Made by a program: the position numbers and the translations under genes. From contig NZ_CP107546.1 of the NCBI RefSeq assembly GCF_025836995.1, positions 2,480,001 to 2,544,000 of the forward strand: 64,000 bases of DNA. Direction: 5' to 3'. Each line of letters opens with the position of its first letter. The first letter of the stretch is position 1. The notes beneath the pieces were generated by a model. It was not told the DNA's origin. It made no database searches and was given only the letters and a program-made list of their open reading frames with translations. This DNA is from Microbacterium sp. M28. GTDB taxonomy: Bacteria > Actinomycetota > Actinomycetes > Actinomycetales > Microbacteriaceae. Shown here piece by piece: positions 9,521 to 17,988 of the stretch.

Positions 9521-10519
9521 TCAGACGATCGATTCGCCGCGCACGCGCTTGGCGATGGCGTTGACGGTGAACAGGAGGATGACCGAGACGATGCTCTTCA
9601 GCATCCCGATCGCGGTCGCCATCGACAGACTGTTGCCCGTCATGCCGATGTTGTAGACGTACAGATCGAGGACCTGGATCCACTCCTTGTTGAACGCGTT
9701 CTGGAACACGTAGTACTGCTCCATCCCGTTGTTCAGGAGGTTCGCGATCGACAGCAGCAGCAGCACGAGGTAGGTCGGCATGAGCTGCGGGATCGTGATG
9801 TACCACATCTTCTGGAAGCGGCCGGCTCCGTCGATCTCGGCGGACTCATACAGCGACTGGTCGATGCCGGCGATCGCGGCGAGGTAGATGATCGCGCCCC
9901 AGCCGAGGCCCTTCCAGATGCTCCAGAGCGTCATGGTGAGCCAGACGTTCTGGTCGGTGTCGAGGAACTTGATCGGGGCGGTGATCAGACCCCAGTCCCC
10001 CAGGACGTTGTTCACCAGGCCGGAGCTGGAGAACAGCGAGAACGCGATCATGTAGACCAGCACCCAGGAGATGAAGTTCGGCAGTGTCGTCAGGGTCTGC
10101 ACGGCGTTGCGGAACCAGGGCGCCCGGATCTCGTTGAGGAAGATCGCGAAGGCCAGCGGCAGCACGCTGGTGGCGATGCCGAGGAAGCTGATGGCCAGCG
10201 TGTTCGCCATGACCTGGGAGATCTGCGCGACCTGCGTCGGCGAGCTCACCAGCATCTGGAACCACTGGAGTCCGACGAACTCGGATCCGGACAGGCCGAG
10301 CGCCGGCTTGTAGTCGTACAGCGAGTAGATCCAGCCGTACAACGGGAAGTACGAGAACAGGAAGGCCAGGATGATGAACGGCAGGATGACGAGGAACATC
10401 CCGTAGGACTTGCGCCCGCCTGCCTGCTGCCGGTCGCGGCGACGGCGTCGCCTGCGCGACGGGTTCTCGACGTCGTCGAGCTGCGTGACCATCGTCTCGG
10501 TCAGGGTCGTGGTCGTCAT
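9521..10519 (-). CDS. CUT1 sugar ABC permease (LplB-type)
   Basis: A 332-residue permease with an Arg-rich N-terminal tail (residues 20-35), about six membrane segments and the EAA loop at ESAEIDGAGRFQKMWYITIP. It is the first gene of the importer operon. Its promoter region (10520-10834) is shared divergently with the CE7 esterase and contains several LacI-type operators, so the importer is probably induced with the glycosidases. Confidence 0.93.
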   Translation of the reverse strand: MTTTTLTETMVTQLDDVENPSRRRRRRRDRQQAGGRKSYGMFLVILPFIILAFLFSYFPLYGWIYSLYDYKPALGLSGSEFVGLQWFQMLVSSPTQVAQISQVMANTLAISFLGIATSVLPLAFAIFLNEIRAPWFRNAVQTLTTLPNFISWVLVYMIAFSLFSSSGLVNNVLGDWGLITAPIKFLDTDQNVWLTMTLWSIWKGLGWGAIIYLAAIAGIDQSLYESAEIDGAGRFQKMWYITIPQLMPTYLVLLLLSIANLLNNGMEQYYVFQNAFNKEWIQVLDLYVYNIGMTGNSLSMATAIGMLKSIVSVILLFTVNAIAKRVRGESIV

Positions 10520-10563
10520 CGTGCCATGCCTTGCGCGTCAGGGGCGTCGTCGCCCGCCGGAAT

Positions 10564-10579
10564 GTCGAATCGCTTCGAC
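10564..10579. promoter_or_regulatory. LacI-type operator, importer side
   Basis: GTCGAATCGCTTCGAC is a near-palindrome 45 bases upstream of the LplB-type permease gene. It matches the core of the operator at 2518-2539, so the same repressor probably acts here. Confidence 0.7.
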
Positions 10580-10640
10580 TGAATAAACCACGACGCTCCG
10601 GCATCCGTCAACGCCGCGGGCGTCACACCCGCGTAACGAT

Positions 10641-10654
10641 TGAGAGCGCTCTCA
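10641..10654. promoter_or_regulatory. Perfect palindrome TGAGAGCGCTCTCA, second operator type
   Basis: A perfect 14-base palindrome with a central CG, typical of LacI-family operators but different in sequence from the TCGAA-type sites around it. It suggests that a second regulator also reads this region. The LacI protein at 25471-26487 or one outside the window could bind it. Confidence 0.6.
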
Positions 10655-10732
10655 CGTCGCGTCGTCATCGATGTCTCCACTCGCCGTCGAATCTCGTTTC
10701 GCGTGCGATCGAATTCGAGTGTCGAATCTCCA

Positions 10733-10746
10733 TCGAAACGCTTCGA
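10733..10746. promoter_or_regulatory. LacI-type operator in CE7/importer divergent region
   Basis: TCGAAACGCTTCGA is the best palindrome of this operator type in the window. Related partial sites occur at 10717-10728 and 10759-10784. Confidence 0.75.
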
Positions 10747-10790
10747 CACAAACCATAAGCGTTTCCGGAGCGCTTCGCAAGCGGGCCCGG

Positions 10791-10803
10791 AAAACGCTTC
10801 GAC
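10791..10803. promoter_or_regulatory. LacI-type operator overlapping CE7 -35 region
   Basis: AAAACGCTTCGAC resembles the other operators. It overlaps the candidate -35 hexamer TTCGAC (10798-10803) of the CE7 esterase promoter, whose -10 is TACGGT at 10823-10828. Binding here would repress the esterase. Confidence 0.6.
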
Positions 10804-10834
10804 ACATCCGCCCCGAGTCCGCTACGGTGATGCG

Positions 10835-11800
10835 GTGGCACTGACAGATCTCTCCCTCGAGGAGCTCGAGACCTACCGCCCCGACGTGGCGGAACCCGCC
10901 GATTTCGATGCGTTCTGGCAGCGCACGATCACCGAGGCGCGTGCGTCCGCGACACCCCCGACCCTCGTCGCAGCCGAGACGCCGGTGAACCGTCTGATCG
11001 TGGAGGATCTGACCTTCAGCGGCTTCGGCGGCGACCCGATCCGCGCCTGGGTCACCCGCCCCGACTCCGAGGAGCCGTTGCCCGCGGTCGTCGAGTACAT
11101 CGGATACGGCGGCGGCCGCGGCATCCCGGGCGAGCGCCTGCAATGGGCGGCATCCGGATACGTCCACGTGCTCATGGACACGCGCGGCCAGGGGTCGAAC
11201 TGGGGCAGCGGCGGCGACACTCCGGATCCGCACGGGTCGGGATCGGCGTCGACCGGCTTCATGACGCGCGGGATCGAGGACCCGGAGACGTACTACTACC
11301 GCCGGGTGTTCACCGATGCGGTGCGGGCGATCGACACCGTCCGCGAGCTGCCGTTCGTGCGTGCCGACCGGGTCAGTGTGACCGGTGGCAGCCAGGGCGG
11401 CGGCATCTCGATCGCCGCGGCGGCTCTGCATCCGGACGTCTTCGCCGTGATGCCCGATGTCCCGTTCCTGTGCCATTTCCGCAGGTCCGTCGAGCGGACG
11501 CCCGAGCCGCCGTACGTCGAGATCGAGCGGTACCTCGCGGTGCATCGCGGCAGGATCCAGCAGGTCTTCGAGACGCTGTCGTACTTCGACGGCGTGAACT
11601 TCGCGCGCCGTATCCACCAGCCGGCCCTGTTCTCGGCGGCGCTGATGGACGGCATCGTGCTGCCGTCCAGCGTCTATGCCGCGTACAACCACCTCGCGTC
11701 GACGGATACGGAGATCGAGGCGTACCTGTTCAACGGCCACGAGGGCGGTCAGGCCGCGCAGTGGGTCCGGCAGGCTCGCTGGCTCGCAGAGCGCGTGTAA
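10835..11800 (+). CDS. CE7 family acetylxylan esterase / cephalosporin-C deacetylase-like
   Basis: A 321-residue alpha/beta hydrolase with the full CE7 signature: RGQG in DTRGQGSNWG, GGSQGG with the nucleophile Ser, and HEGGQ with the catalytic His; the acid is probably the Asp of MDGIVLPS. CE7 enzymes remove acetyl groups from small xylo- and other oligosaccharides inside the cell, and this protein has no signal peptide. I chose GTG 10835 because it follows a TACGGT -10 box by six bases (leaderless) and gives the usual family length; the longer frame reads through the operators. It is divergent from the sugar importer. Confidence 0.92.
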   Translation: MALTDLSLEELETYRPDVAEPADFDAFWQRTITEARASATPPTLVAAETPVNRLIVEDLTFSGFGGDPIRAWVTRPDSEEPLPAVVEYIGYGGGRGIPGERLQWAASGYVHVLMDTRGQGSNWGSGGDTPDPHGSGSASTGFMTRGIEDPETYYYRRVFTDAVRAIDTVRELPFVRADRVSVTGGSQGGGISIAAAALHPDVFAVMPDVPFLCHFRRSVERTPEPPYVEIERYLAVHRGRIQQVFETLSYFDGVNFARRIHQPALFSAALMDGIVLPSSVYAAYNHLASTDTEIEAYLFNGHEGGQAAQWVRQARWLAERV

Positions 11801-11841
11801 TCGCGCTCACGGCTGCGCTTTCGCGCCGGTACGCTTTCTCC

Positions 11842-12786
11842 GTGCGCTTGGGAGTCATCGACATCGGGTCGAACACCGTCCATCTGCTGGCCGCCGATGT
11901 CCGCCCGGGTGGTCGGCCTCTGGCGACCACGAGCGATCGCACGGTCGTGCGCCTGATGCGCTACCTGACCACGGACGGCTCGATCTCGGAGGAGGGCGTG
12001 CGCGCCCTCGAGGATGCGGTCAGGCGGGCGCGGACCGTCGCGGCTTCCGAGAACGTCGATGCCCTGCTCGCGACGGCGACCAGCGCGGTCCGCGAGGCGA
12101 CGAACGGCGACGAGGTCATCGCCCGCATCGAGACGGCACTCGGCCAGCCCCTGCAGGTACTGGACGGCGAGACCGAGGCGGAGCTGACGTTCCTCGCCGT
12201 CCGCCGGTGGTTCGGCTGGTCGGCCGGGCAGCTGCTGCTGCTCGACATCGGGGGCGGGTCGCTGGAGATCGCGGCCGGGTCGGACGAGATCCCGGATGCC
12301 GCGGCATCCGTCCCGCTCGGCGCAGGCCGAACGACGATCGAGTTCCTGCCGGAGGATCCGCCGGGCGAGGATGCCGTCGAGCGGCTGCGCACGCACGCCG
12401 TCGCGGTGCTGTCCGAGGTCACTCCCACATTCGCCGCGCTCCCCCGCCCCGATCACGTCGTCGGCTCGTCGAAGGCCATCCGCTCCCTCGCCCGACTTGT
12501 CGGCTATCCCGTGCCCGGATGGTCCGGCATCGATCGGATGCTGCTGCCCCGCGAGGAGCTGGGGTCGTGGATCCCGCGCCTCGCGCGCCTGCCCGCGTCC
12601 GCACGGCAGGAGCTGCCGGGCATCACGCCGGATCGCACCTTCCAGATCGTCGGCGCCGCCGTTTCTCTGCACACCGCGATGCGGATGCTGAACGTGAAGG
12701 AGCTCGAGGTGTCGCCGTGGGCGCTGCGCGAGGGCGTGCTGCTGCGGTACATCGAATCGATGAGCTGGAACGGCGCCGGCATCTGA
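11842..12786 (+). CDS. Ppx/GppA family phosphatase
   Basis: A 314-residue member of the ASKHA-fold Ppx/GppA family, acting on inorganic polyphosphate and/or pppGpp. Phosphate-loop motifs are VIDIGSNTVHLL (residues 4-15) and LLLLDIGGGSLEIAAG (about 132-147). It lacks the long C-terminal HD domain of E. coli Ppx, as usual for actinobacterial short forms. GTG 11842 is chosen because TACGCT (11830-11835) ends six bases before it and no ribosome site is present, a leaderless arrangement. Confidence 0.9.
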   Translation: MRLGVIDIGSNTVHLLAADVRPGGRPLATTSDRTVVRLMRYLTTDGSISEEGVRALEDAVRRARTVAASENVDALLATATSAVREATNGDEVIARIETALGQPLQVLDGETEAELTFLAVRRWFGWSAGQLLLLDIGGGSLEIAAGSDEIPDAAASVPLGAGRTTIEFLPEDPPGEDAVERLRTHAVAVLSEVTPTFAALPRPDHVVGSSKAIRSLARLVGYPVPGWSGIDRMLLPREELGSWIPRLARLPASARQELPGITPDRTFQIVGAAVSLHTAMRMLNVKELEVSPWALREGVLLRYIESMSWNGAGI

Positions 12787-12842
12787 ACATGATTCCGCGG
12801 CGACGGGATGGAACGCCCAGGCATCCGGCCTAGGCTCTCCTC

Positions 12843-13343
12843 ATGCCGGCATCCCGTCCCTCGATCATCACCGTCACCGCACGCGTGCTGATCGTCCCCT
12901 ATGTGATCGGGCTGGCCCTGATCGTGTTCCTGCCTGCGTCCGTCGCGTCCCGCGCGACGGGTATCGCGTTCCGCATCGCACGGTTCGTCTCGGACCTCAC
13001 GGGCATCTCGCTCTCGACCAGCGACACGATCTTCGAGTTCCTGGCGAACATCGCCCTGTTCGTGCCGCTCGGAGTCCTGCTGGCGGCCGGCTGGCCGCGC
13101 CTGCGGCCCTGGGTGATCATCCTTGTGGGCTATTCGGCGAGCGCGACGATCGAGCTCACGCAGACGCTGCTGCCCAGCCGAGTCCCGACGATCTCGGATG
13201 TCGTGGCGAACACGTTGGGGACGATCGTCGGATGCTTGGTGGTGCGGACGGTACTGACGACGTCGCGGGAGCGCGCGCGACGAACGCCCGTTCCGGAGCG
13301 CGCAGGCGGCGACCACCGGGAAGCCGTCGGCGCGCCGCGCTGA
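12843..13343 (+). CDS. VanZ-family membrane protein
   Basis: A 166-residue protein with about four membrane segments. The VanZ signature is visible in IELTQTLLPSRVPTISDVVANTLG (the E...Q...R...D..NT.G pattern, residues about 101-124). The physiological role is unknown outside glycopeptide-resistance clusters, and no van genes are nearby. TAGGCT (12831-12836) lies six bases before the ATG, so it is probably leaderless. A stem-loop shared with glmM follows. Confidence 0.85.
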   Translation: MPASRPSIITVTARVLIVPYVIGLALIVFLPASVASRATGIAFRIARFVSDLTGISLSTSDTIFEFLANIALFVPLGVLLAAGWPRLRPWVIILVGYSASATIELTQTLLPSRVPTISDVVANTLGTIVGCLVVRTVLTTSRERARRTPVPERAGGDHREAVGAPR

Positions 13344-13350
13344 AACGACG

Positions 13351-13382
13351 AACGGGATGCGCCTCGTGGGACGCATCCCGTT
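13351..13382. terminator. Bidirectional terminator between VanZ and glmM
   Basis: AACGGGATGCG and CGCATCCCGTT form a perfect 11-bp stem with a ten-base loop between two convergent genes. Confidence 0.8.
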
Positions 13383-13398
13383 CTCGTTTCGAAAGGGA

Positions 13399-14757
13399 TC
13401 AGATCGACAGACGTTCGCGGACGACGTCCGCCAGGTGCTCTGCGTGACGCTGCGCCGACTCGGCATCCGGCGCCTCGACCATGACGCGCACGAGCGCCTC
13501 GGTACCCGACTTCCGCAGCAGCACGCGCCCGGTGTCACCGAGCGCCTGCTCGACGGCTCGGACCGCGTCCTGCACGCCCTCGTCGTCTGCGACGCGATCC
13601 TTGTCGACGTCTCGGACGTTGATGAGCACCTGCGGATACACCGTCATGACGCTCGCCAGCTCGGCGAGAGTCTTCTTCTGGCGCGCCATCTCGGCGACCA
13701 GGTGCAGACCAGTGAGAAGGCCGTCGCCGGTCGTGGCGAACTCGCTCATGATGACGTGGCCGGACTGCTCGCCGCCGAGGGCGTAGCCGTTCGCGTTCAT
13801 GTCCTCGAGGACGTACCGGTCGCCGACCGCGGTCTGACGCACCGTGATGCCGTGCTCGCGCATGGCGACGTGCAGACCGAGGTTGCTCATGACCGTCGCG
13901 ACGAGCGTGTCGTCGGTGAGGTGCCCACGGGCCTTCATGGCGATCGCGAGGATGGCCATGATCTGGTCGCCGTCGATCGCATTGCCGTCGGCGTCCACCG
14001 CGAGGCAGCGGTCCGCGTCGCCGTCGTGGGCGATGCCGACATCCGCACCGAGACGGACGACGGCCTCGGCCAGCTGGTCGAGATGCGTCGATCCGACACC
14101 GTCGTTGATGTTCATGCCGTCGGGGTCGGCGCCGATCACGGTGACCTCGGCCCCGGCATCCCGGAAGGTCTCCGGCGACACGCCGGCCGCCGCCCCGTTC
14201 GCGCAGTCGAGGACGACGTGGAGGCCCTCGAGGCGGTTCGGCAGCGAGCCGAGCAGGTGCACGACGTAGCGGTCCTCGGCGTCGGAGAACCGCTGGATGC
14301 GGCCGACCGAAGCGCCGGTGGGCAGCAGCTTCTCGCCCGTCATCGCCGCTTCGATGCGCTGCTCGACGACGTCGGGCAGCTTCACGCCGCCGCGGGCGAA
14401 GATCTTGATGCCGTTGTCGGGCGCGGGGTTGTGCGACGCCGACACCATGACACCGAAATCGGCGTCGCGGTCGGCGACGAGGAACGCCAGAGCCGGAGTC
14501 GGGATCACCCCGGCGTCGAGGACATCGACGCCGGAGGAGGCGAGGCCGGCGGAGACCGCGGCGGCCAGGAACTCTCCGGAGACACGAGGATCACGGGCGA
14601 CGACGGCGGTGAGCCGCTTGCCTTCCGCCTTGCGTGCCTCCGCAGTACGACCCTGGCCCAGGACGACTGCAGTCGCCTGGGCCAGGGAGAGCGCCAGGTC
14701 GGCGGTGAGGATGCCGTTGGCAAGACCTCGCACGCCGTCCGTGCCGAACAGTGCCAT
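13399..14757 (-). CDS. glmM: Phosphoglucosamine mutase
   Basis: A 452-residue enzyme converting glucosamine-6-phosphate to glucosamine-1-phosphate for UDP-GlcNAc and cell-wall synthesis. It begins [11 protein letters not shown]. The phospho-Ser loop VSASHNP holds catalytic Ser108, the Mg-binding loop is HDGDADRC, and the C-terminal phosphate-binding loop is [12 protein letters not shown]. It follows rpsI by 14 bases and belongs to the rplM-rpsI-glmM operon common in Actinobacteria. Confidence 0.97.
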   Translation of the reverse strand: MALFGTDGVRGLANGILTADLALSLAQATAVVLGQGRTAEARKAEGKRLTAVVARDPRVSGEFLAAAVSAGLASSGVDVLDAGVIPTPALAFLVADRDADFGVMVSASHNPAPDNGIKIFARGGVKLPDVVEQRIEAAMTGEKLLPTGASVGRIQRFSDAEDRYVVHLLGSLPNRLEGLHVVLDCANGAAAGVSPETFRDAGAEVTVIGADPDGMNINDGVGSTHLDQLAEAVVRLGADVGIAHDGDADRCLAVDADGNAIDGDQIMAILAIAMKARGHLTDDTLVATVMSNLGLHVAMREHGITVRQTAVGDRYVLEDMNANGYALGGEQSGHVIMSEFATTGDGLLTGLHLVAEMARQKKTLAELASVMTVYPQVLINVRDVDKDRVADDEGVQDAVRAVEQALGDTGRVLLRKSGTEALVRVMVEAPDAESAQRHAEHLADVVRERLSI

Positions 14758-14771
14758 AAGGGCTGTCTGGC

Positions 14772-15260
14772 TTAACGCTTCGAGTACTGAGGCGCCTTGC
14801 GGGCCTTCTTGAGACCGGCCTTCTTGCGCTCGATGACGCGAGCGTCGCGCGAGAGGAAGCCGGCCTTCTTCAGGGTCGGACGGTTGTTCTCGACGTCGAT
14901 GCCGTTCAGGGCACGGGCGATGCCGAGGCGCAGGGCGCCGGCCTGGCCCGAGTCGCCGCCACCCGAGATGCGGGCGATGACGTCGTATGCACCCTGCAGG
15001 TTCAGCACGGTGAACGGGTCGTTGATCAGCTGCTGGTGCAGCTTGTTCGGGAAGTAGTCCTCGAGCGTACGGCCGTTGACCGTGATCGTGCCCGAGCCGG
15101 GGACGAGGCGCACGCGGGCGATGGCCTGCTTGCGACGGCCGACGGCAGCACCGGGGACGCTCAGCACGGGGCGAGGAGTCGCCTCCGCCGCTGCTTCGGT
15201 CTCAGGCGTAGCGGTCGAGAAGTTCTGCGGGAATTCGGTGGAGTCCTGGATGTCAGCCAC
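14772..15260 (-). CDS. rpsI: 30S ribosomal protein S9
   Basis: 162 residues from a GTG start. The N-terminal ~35 residues are an acidic, low-complexity extension typical of actinobacterial S9. The conserved body follows ([24 protein letters not shown]) and the basic C-terminal tail ends [12 protein letters not shown], which reaches the ribosomal P site. It lies directly after rplM. Confidence 0.98.
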   Translation of the reverse strand: MADIQDSTEFPQNFSTATPETEAAAEATPRPVLSVPGAAVGRRKQAIARVRLVPGSGTITVNGRTLEDYFPNKLHQQLINDPFTVLNLQGAYDVIARISGGGDSGQAGALRLGIARALNGIDVENNRPTLKKAGFLSRDARVIERKKAGLKKARKAPQYSKR

Positions 15261-15286
15261 GAGTATGTCCTTAGTCGTTGCGGCGC

Positions 15287-15733
15287 TTACTGGGCGACCT
15301 GGTCGAGGGTGTACGTCTGGGGCTGCTGGGCGGCGTGCGGGTGCTCGGCACCCACGTAGACCTTGAGCTTGCCCAGCTGCTGGCGGCCGAGGCTGTTCTT
15401 CGGGAGCATCCCTCGGATGGCCTTCTCGACGGCGCGGACGGGGTTCTTCTCCAGCAGCTCTTCGTAGGAGACCTTCTTCAGGCCGCCCGGGTAGCCGGAG
15501 TGGCGGTAGGCCATCTTCTTCTGAAGCTTCTGACCGGTGAGCGCGACCTTGTCGGCGTTCACGATGATGACGAAGTCACCCGAGTCGAGGTGGTTGGCGA
15601 AGGTGGGCTTGTGCTTGCCGCGCAGGAGCGCTGCAGCGTGCGAGGCGAGGCGACCGAGAACGACGTCGGTGGCGTCGATGACGACCCAGTCACGCTGGAT
15701 CTGCCCGGCCTTCGGGGTGTAAGTGCGCGTCAC
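15287..15733 (-). CDS. rplM: 50S ribosomal protein L13
   Basis: 148 residues. I chose GTG 15733, giving [16 protein letters not shown], the normal L13 N-terminus; the longer frame to 15814 adds residues that do not belong to the family. Conserved motifs include [31 protein letters not shown] and the GGLKK segment. First gene of the rplM-rpsI-glmM operon. Confidence 0.98.
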   Translation of the reverse strand: MTRTYTPKAGQIQRDWVVIDATDVVLGRLASHAAALLRGKHKPTFANHLDSGDFVIIVNADKVALTGQKLQKKMAYRHSGYPGGLKKVSYEELLEKNPVRAVEKAIRGMLPKNSLGRQQLGKLKVYVGAEHPHAAQQPQTYTLDQVAQ

Positions 15734-15909
15734 GATAGTGCTGCTTTCTTGTTCGAACGGAGGAGTTCGTGAATCCCACTCCGGGGTGGTTCTCACCGAA
15801 ACTCGGGGGAACACGCCAGTGGAGGGCTCACGTTCGCGGTGCCGCAGTATGGCACCAAAGGGCTAGCTTACGGCATCCGGAGGCGAATGCCCAAACCCGG
15901 GAGTGTCGC
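15734..15909 (-). promoter_or_regulatory. rplM upstream leader region
   Basis: This gene-free stretch of 176 bases precedes rplM. It contains a CCAC-CCCGGA-GTGG hairpin (minus-strand sense) and a CATACT -10-like hexamer near 15848-15853. A ribosomal-protein leader is plausible, but I cannot identify a known autoregulatory RNA fold. Confidence 0.35.
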
Positions 15910-16578
15910 CTACTCCAGCCGCGCCGTGATCAGGATCGGGCGGTGATCGCTCGCCCGCTGCGGCAGCGTGCGGATGCTCTCGATATCGAAGCCCTCGGAG
16001 GTGGCGAAGTCGTAGTGCCCCTTGAACACGCGGTAGCGCGTGTAGGTGCGTTCGTCCGACAGCGTCAGCGTGTACCCGTGGTCGCGCACGGTCTGGCCGA
16101 GGTTCTCCTTGAACACCGGGTAGTTGTAGTCGCCGACCATGAGGATCGGGATGCCGGGGCCCAGGCGCTCGAGCTCGGTGAGCGCGCTGCGGATCTGGTT
16201 GCGGCGCAACGAGTTGAGTGCCGTCAGCGGTGCGGCGTGGAACGACGCCACGATCATCTCGCGGCCGTCGTCGATGTCGTAGAGCCGCACGCCCATCACA
16301 CGCTCGTGCGCCGGCTTGAGCATCCGATCGTGCAGCGACTTCTTCAGCTCGATGGCTCGCAGCGAATGAAGCCGGAACGTGTTCTCGCGGTAGAAGACGG
16401 CGAGCCCGAGGCGATTGCCCTGGGTCGCCTGGGCGAGGACGAGGTCGCCGACGCGATCGGGAAGCGCAGCCACGTCGCACTCCTGCAGGCAGAGGATGTC
16501 CGCACCGTGCTCGTCGACGAGGGCATCGAGTTCGCCGGCGGCCCGATGCTTGCGCAGGTTGTAGGAGATCACCTTCAT
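15910..16578 (-). CDS. Endonuclease/exonuclease/phosphatase-fold protein
   Basis: 222 residues of the EEP (DNase I-like) superfamily. Seen motifs are SYNLRKH (residues 5-11), CLQECDV with the metal-binding Glu, VGDYNYPV and the C-terminal SDHRPI with the catalytic Asp-His. The SYNLRKH start is typical of actinobacterial short EEP proteins. Substrate is unknown (nucleic acid, phosphoinositide or other phosphodiester). It lies between truA and rplM. Confidence 0.85.
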   Translation of the reverse strand: MKVISYNLRKHRAAGELDALVDEHGADILCLQECDVAALPDRVGDLVLAQATQGNRLGLAVFYRENTFRLHSLRAIELKKSLHDRMLKPAHERVMGVRLYDIDDGREMIVASFHAAPLTALNSLRRNQIRSALTELERLGPGIPILMVGDYNYPVFKENLGQTVRDHGYTLTLSDERTYTRYRVFKGHYDFATSEGFDIESIRTLPQRASDHRPILITARLE

Positions 16579-16645
16579 CGTCTCTCACGCTAGACCCTGA
16601 GGCTGAGCACGGGGTAGCGCCTCGGCGTACGGAGATCGAACGACG

Positions 16646-17521
16646 TCACTCGTCGTCGACGGGCTCCCCCAGCATCGATCCGTCGGTGTCGCGCCGCGCC
16701 CTGGTCTGCTCCGCGCGCGCCGAAAGCAGCCCCTCCGCGGGATAGCCGACCTCGGTGAGCGTGAGCCCGCGGGCGGCCAGCACCTTGAACTCGCTCGTCC
16801 GAACCAGCGCGTCGCGCAGGACCACGACGTCGGCGACATCCAGGCGTCCCTCCCCCACGGCAGCGCACGCTCCGACGAGCGCACGCACCATGCTGTGGCA
16901 GAACGCGTCCGCCTTCACTTCGGCGATGAGGACGCCGTCGTCATCGCGGCGCCAGCGGTAGTCCAGGAGGGTCCGGATGGTGGTCGCCTCTTCGCGCGCC
17001 TTGCAGTACGCCGCGAAGTCGTGCAGCCCGATGAGCGTGCGGGCCGCGGCATCCATCGCCTCGACGTCCAGGGACCCGCGGATGCTGGTGGTGTCGTTCC
17101 TGCGCATCGGATCGAACCCGGCCGCGTCGTCCGCGAGACGGTAGCGATAGCGACGCCAGACCGCCGAGAACCGCGCGTCGAAGCCGTCGGGCGCGAGAGC
17201 GGAGCGCGTGACCGTGACGTCCGGGTACGCGCCGAGCACACCTCGCATGCGACCGGCGATGGACCCAGCCGGATCGTGCGCGGCCCGGCCGTGCCGCGCC
17301 TCGATGCGCGACCATTGGGCGTCGTCCAGATCGACGTGCGCGACCTGTCCGCTCGCGTGCACTCCGGCATCCGTGCGGCCGGCGACGACGAACTGCACAT
17401 CGGAACCGACGATGCGCGCCAGCGCCGCCTCAAGTGTCCCCTGAACCGTGCGCAACCCCGGCTGCTTGGCCCAGCCCCGGAAATGGGTGCCGTCGTAGGC
17501 GATGTCGAGGCGGATTCTCAC
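16646..17521 (-). CDS. truA: tRNA pseudouridine synthase A
   Basis: A 291-residue TruA, forming pseudouridine at positions 38-40 of tRNA anticodon stems. The catalytic Asp51 is in AGRTDAGVHASGQ; the N-terminus RIRLDIAYDGTHFRGWAKQP and MVRALVG near the C-terminus are family motifs. The 15-20 residues after about 275 form a non-conserved acidic tail. The GTG start is preceded by TAGGCT with six bases between (leaderless). Confidence 0.97.
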   Translation of the reverse strand: MRIRLDIAYDGTHFRGWAKQPGLRTVQGTLEAALARIVGSDVQFVVAGRTDAGVHASGQVAHVDLDDAQWSRIEARHGRAAHDPAGSIAGRMRGVLGAYPDVTVTRSALAPDGFDARFSAVWRRYRYRLADDAAGFDPMRRNDTTSIRGSLDVEAMDAAARTLIGLHDFAAYCKAREEATTIRTLLDYRWRRDDDGVLIAEVKADAFCHSMVRALVGACAAVGEGRLDVADVVVLRDALVRTSEFKVLAARGLTLTEVGYPAEGLLSARAEQTRARRDTDGSMLGEPVDDE

Positions 17522-17530
17522 CCGCCCAGC

Positions 17531-17896
17531 CTAATCGCGCCCCAGCATCCGATCGGAGTTCTCGGCGACCCAGCCGACCAGCGGGAGCATGCGTTCCATG
17601 AGGTCCTCGCCCAGCGGGGTGAGGCTGTACTCGACGTGCGGAGGGACCGTGGGAAGCGACTCGCGATGAACGAGACCGTCTTCGGTGAGAGTGCGCAGGG
17701 TCGAGCCGAGCATCTTCTCGCTGATGCCGACGACGGTGCGACGCAACTCGCCCCACCGCAGCGTGCCATCGGAGAGCGCCGAGAGCACCAGCACGCCCCA
17801 CTTGCTCATGACGTGGTCGAGGACGACCCGCGTGCTGCAGCCTTCTTCGAAGACACCCGGCGCGGTCTCCTTTATCTGCGCAAAACTCACCGTCAT
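17531..17896 (-). CDS. HxlR-family transcriptional regulator
   Basis: 121 residues with a winged helix of the HxlR/DUF24 type: VLDHVMSKWGVLVLSALSDG, then LRRTVVGISEKMLGSTLRTL and a wing with YSLTPLG. Cys20 is at the position of the redox/electrophile-sensing Cys of several family members. It is divergent from the NAD(P)H oxidoreductase gene at 17989, the usual arrangement for electrophile-response pairs. TAAGGT lies six bases before its ATG within the operator at 17898-17926, implying autoregulation of a leaderless transcript. Confidence 0.9.
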   Translation of the reverse strand: MTVSFAQIKETAPGVFEEGCSTRVVLDHVMSKWGVLVLSALSDGTLRWGELRRTVVGISEKMLGSTLRTLTEDGLVHRESLPTVPPHVEYSLTPLGEDLMERMLPLVGWVAENSDRMLGRD

Positions 17897-17897
17897 G

Positions 17898-17926
17898 TGG
17901 GTACCTTACATCAAAGTGGGTACCCA
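17898..17926. promoter_or_regulatory. Inverted-repeat operator of the HxlR/oxidoreductase pair
   Basis: TGGGTACC and GGTACCCA arms with a 13-base spacer lie between the divergent genes. The left arm overlaps the -10 of the HxlR gene and sits against its start codon. Binding by the adjacent HxlR protein is inferred. Confidence 0.7.
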
Positions 17927-17988
17927 TGATCGGGAAGGTTGCACCCGGCTCGCGAGTTGCGCAGGAGGTCACCACGAAAGGACACTCC

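Noticed and set aside
6532..9564. 1010-aa open frame on the plus strand
   Set aside because: Antisense to the binding-protein and permease genes, whose signal peptide and EAA loops are clear.
15734..15814. Extended N-terminus of L13
   Set aside because: L13 proteins start at the MTRTYTP position; the extension lies in the mRNA leader.
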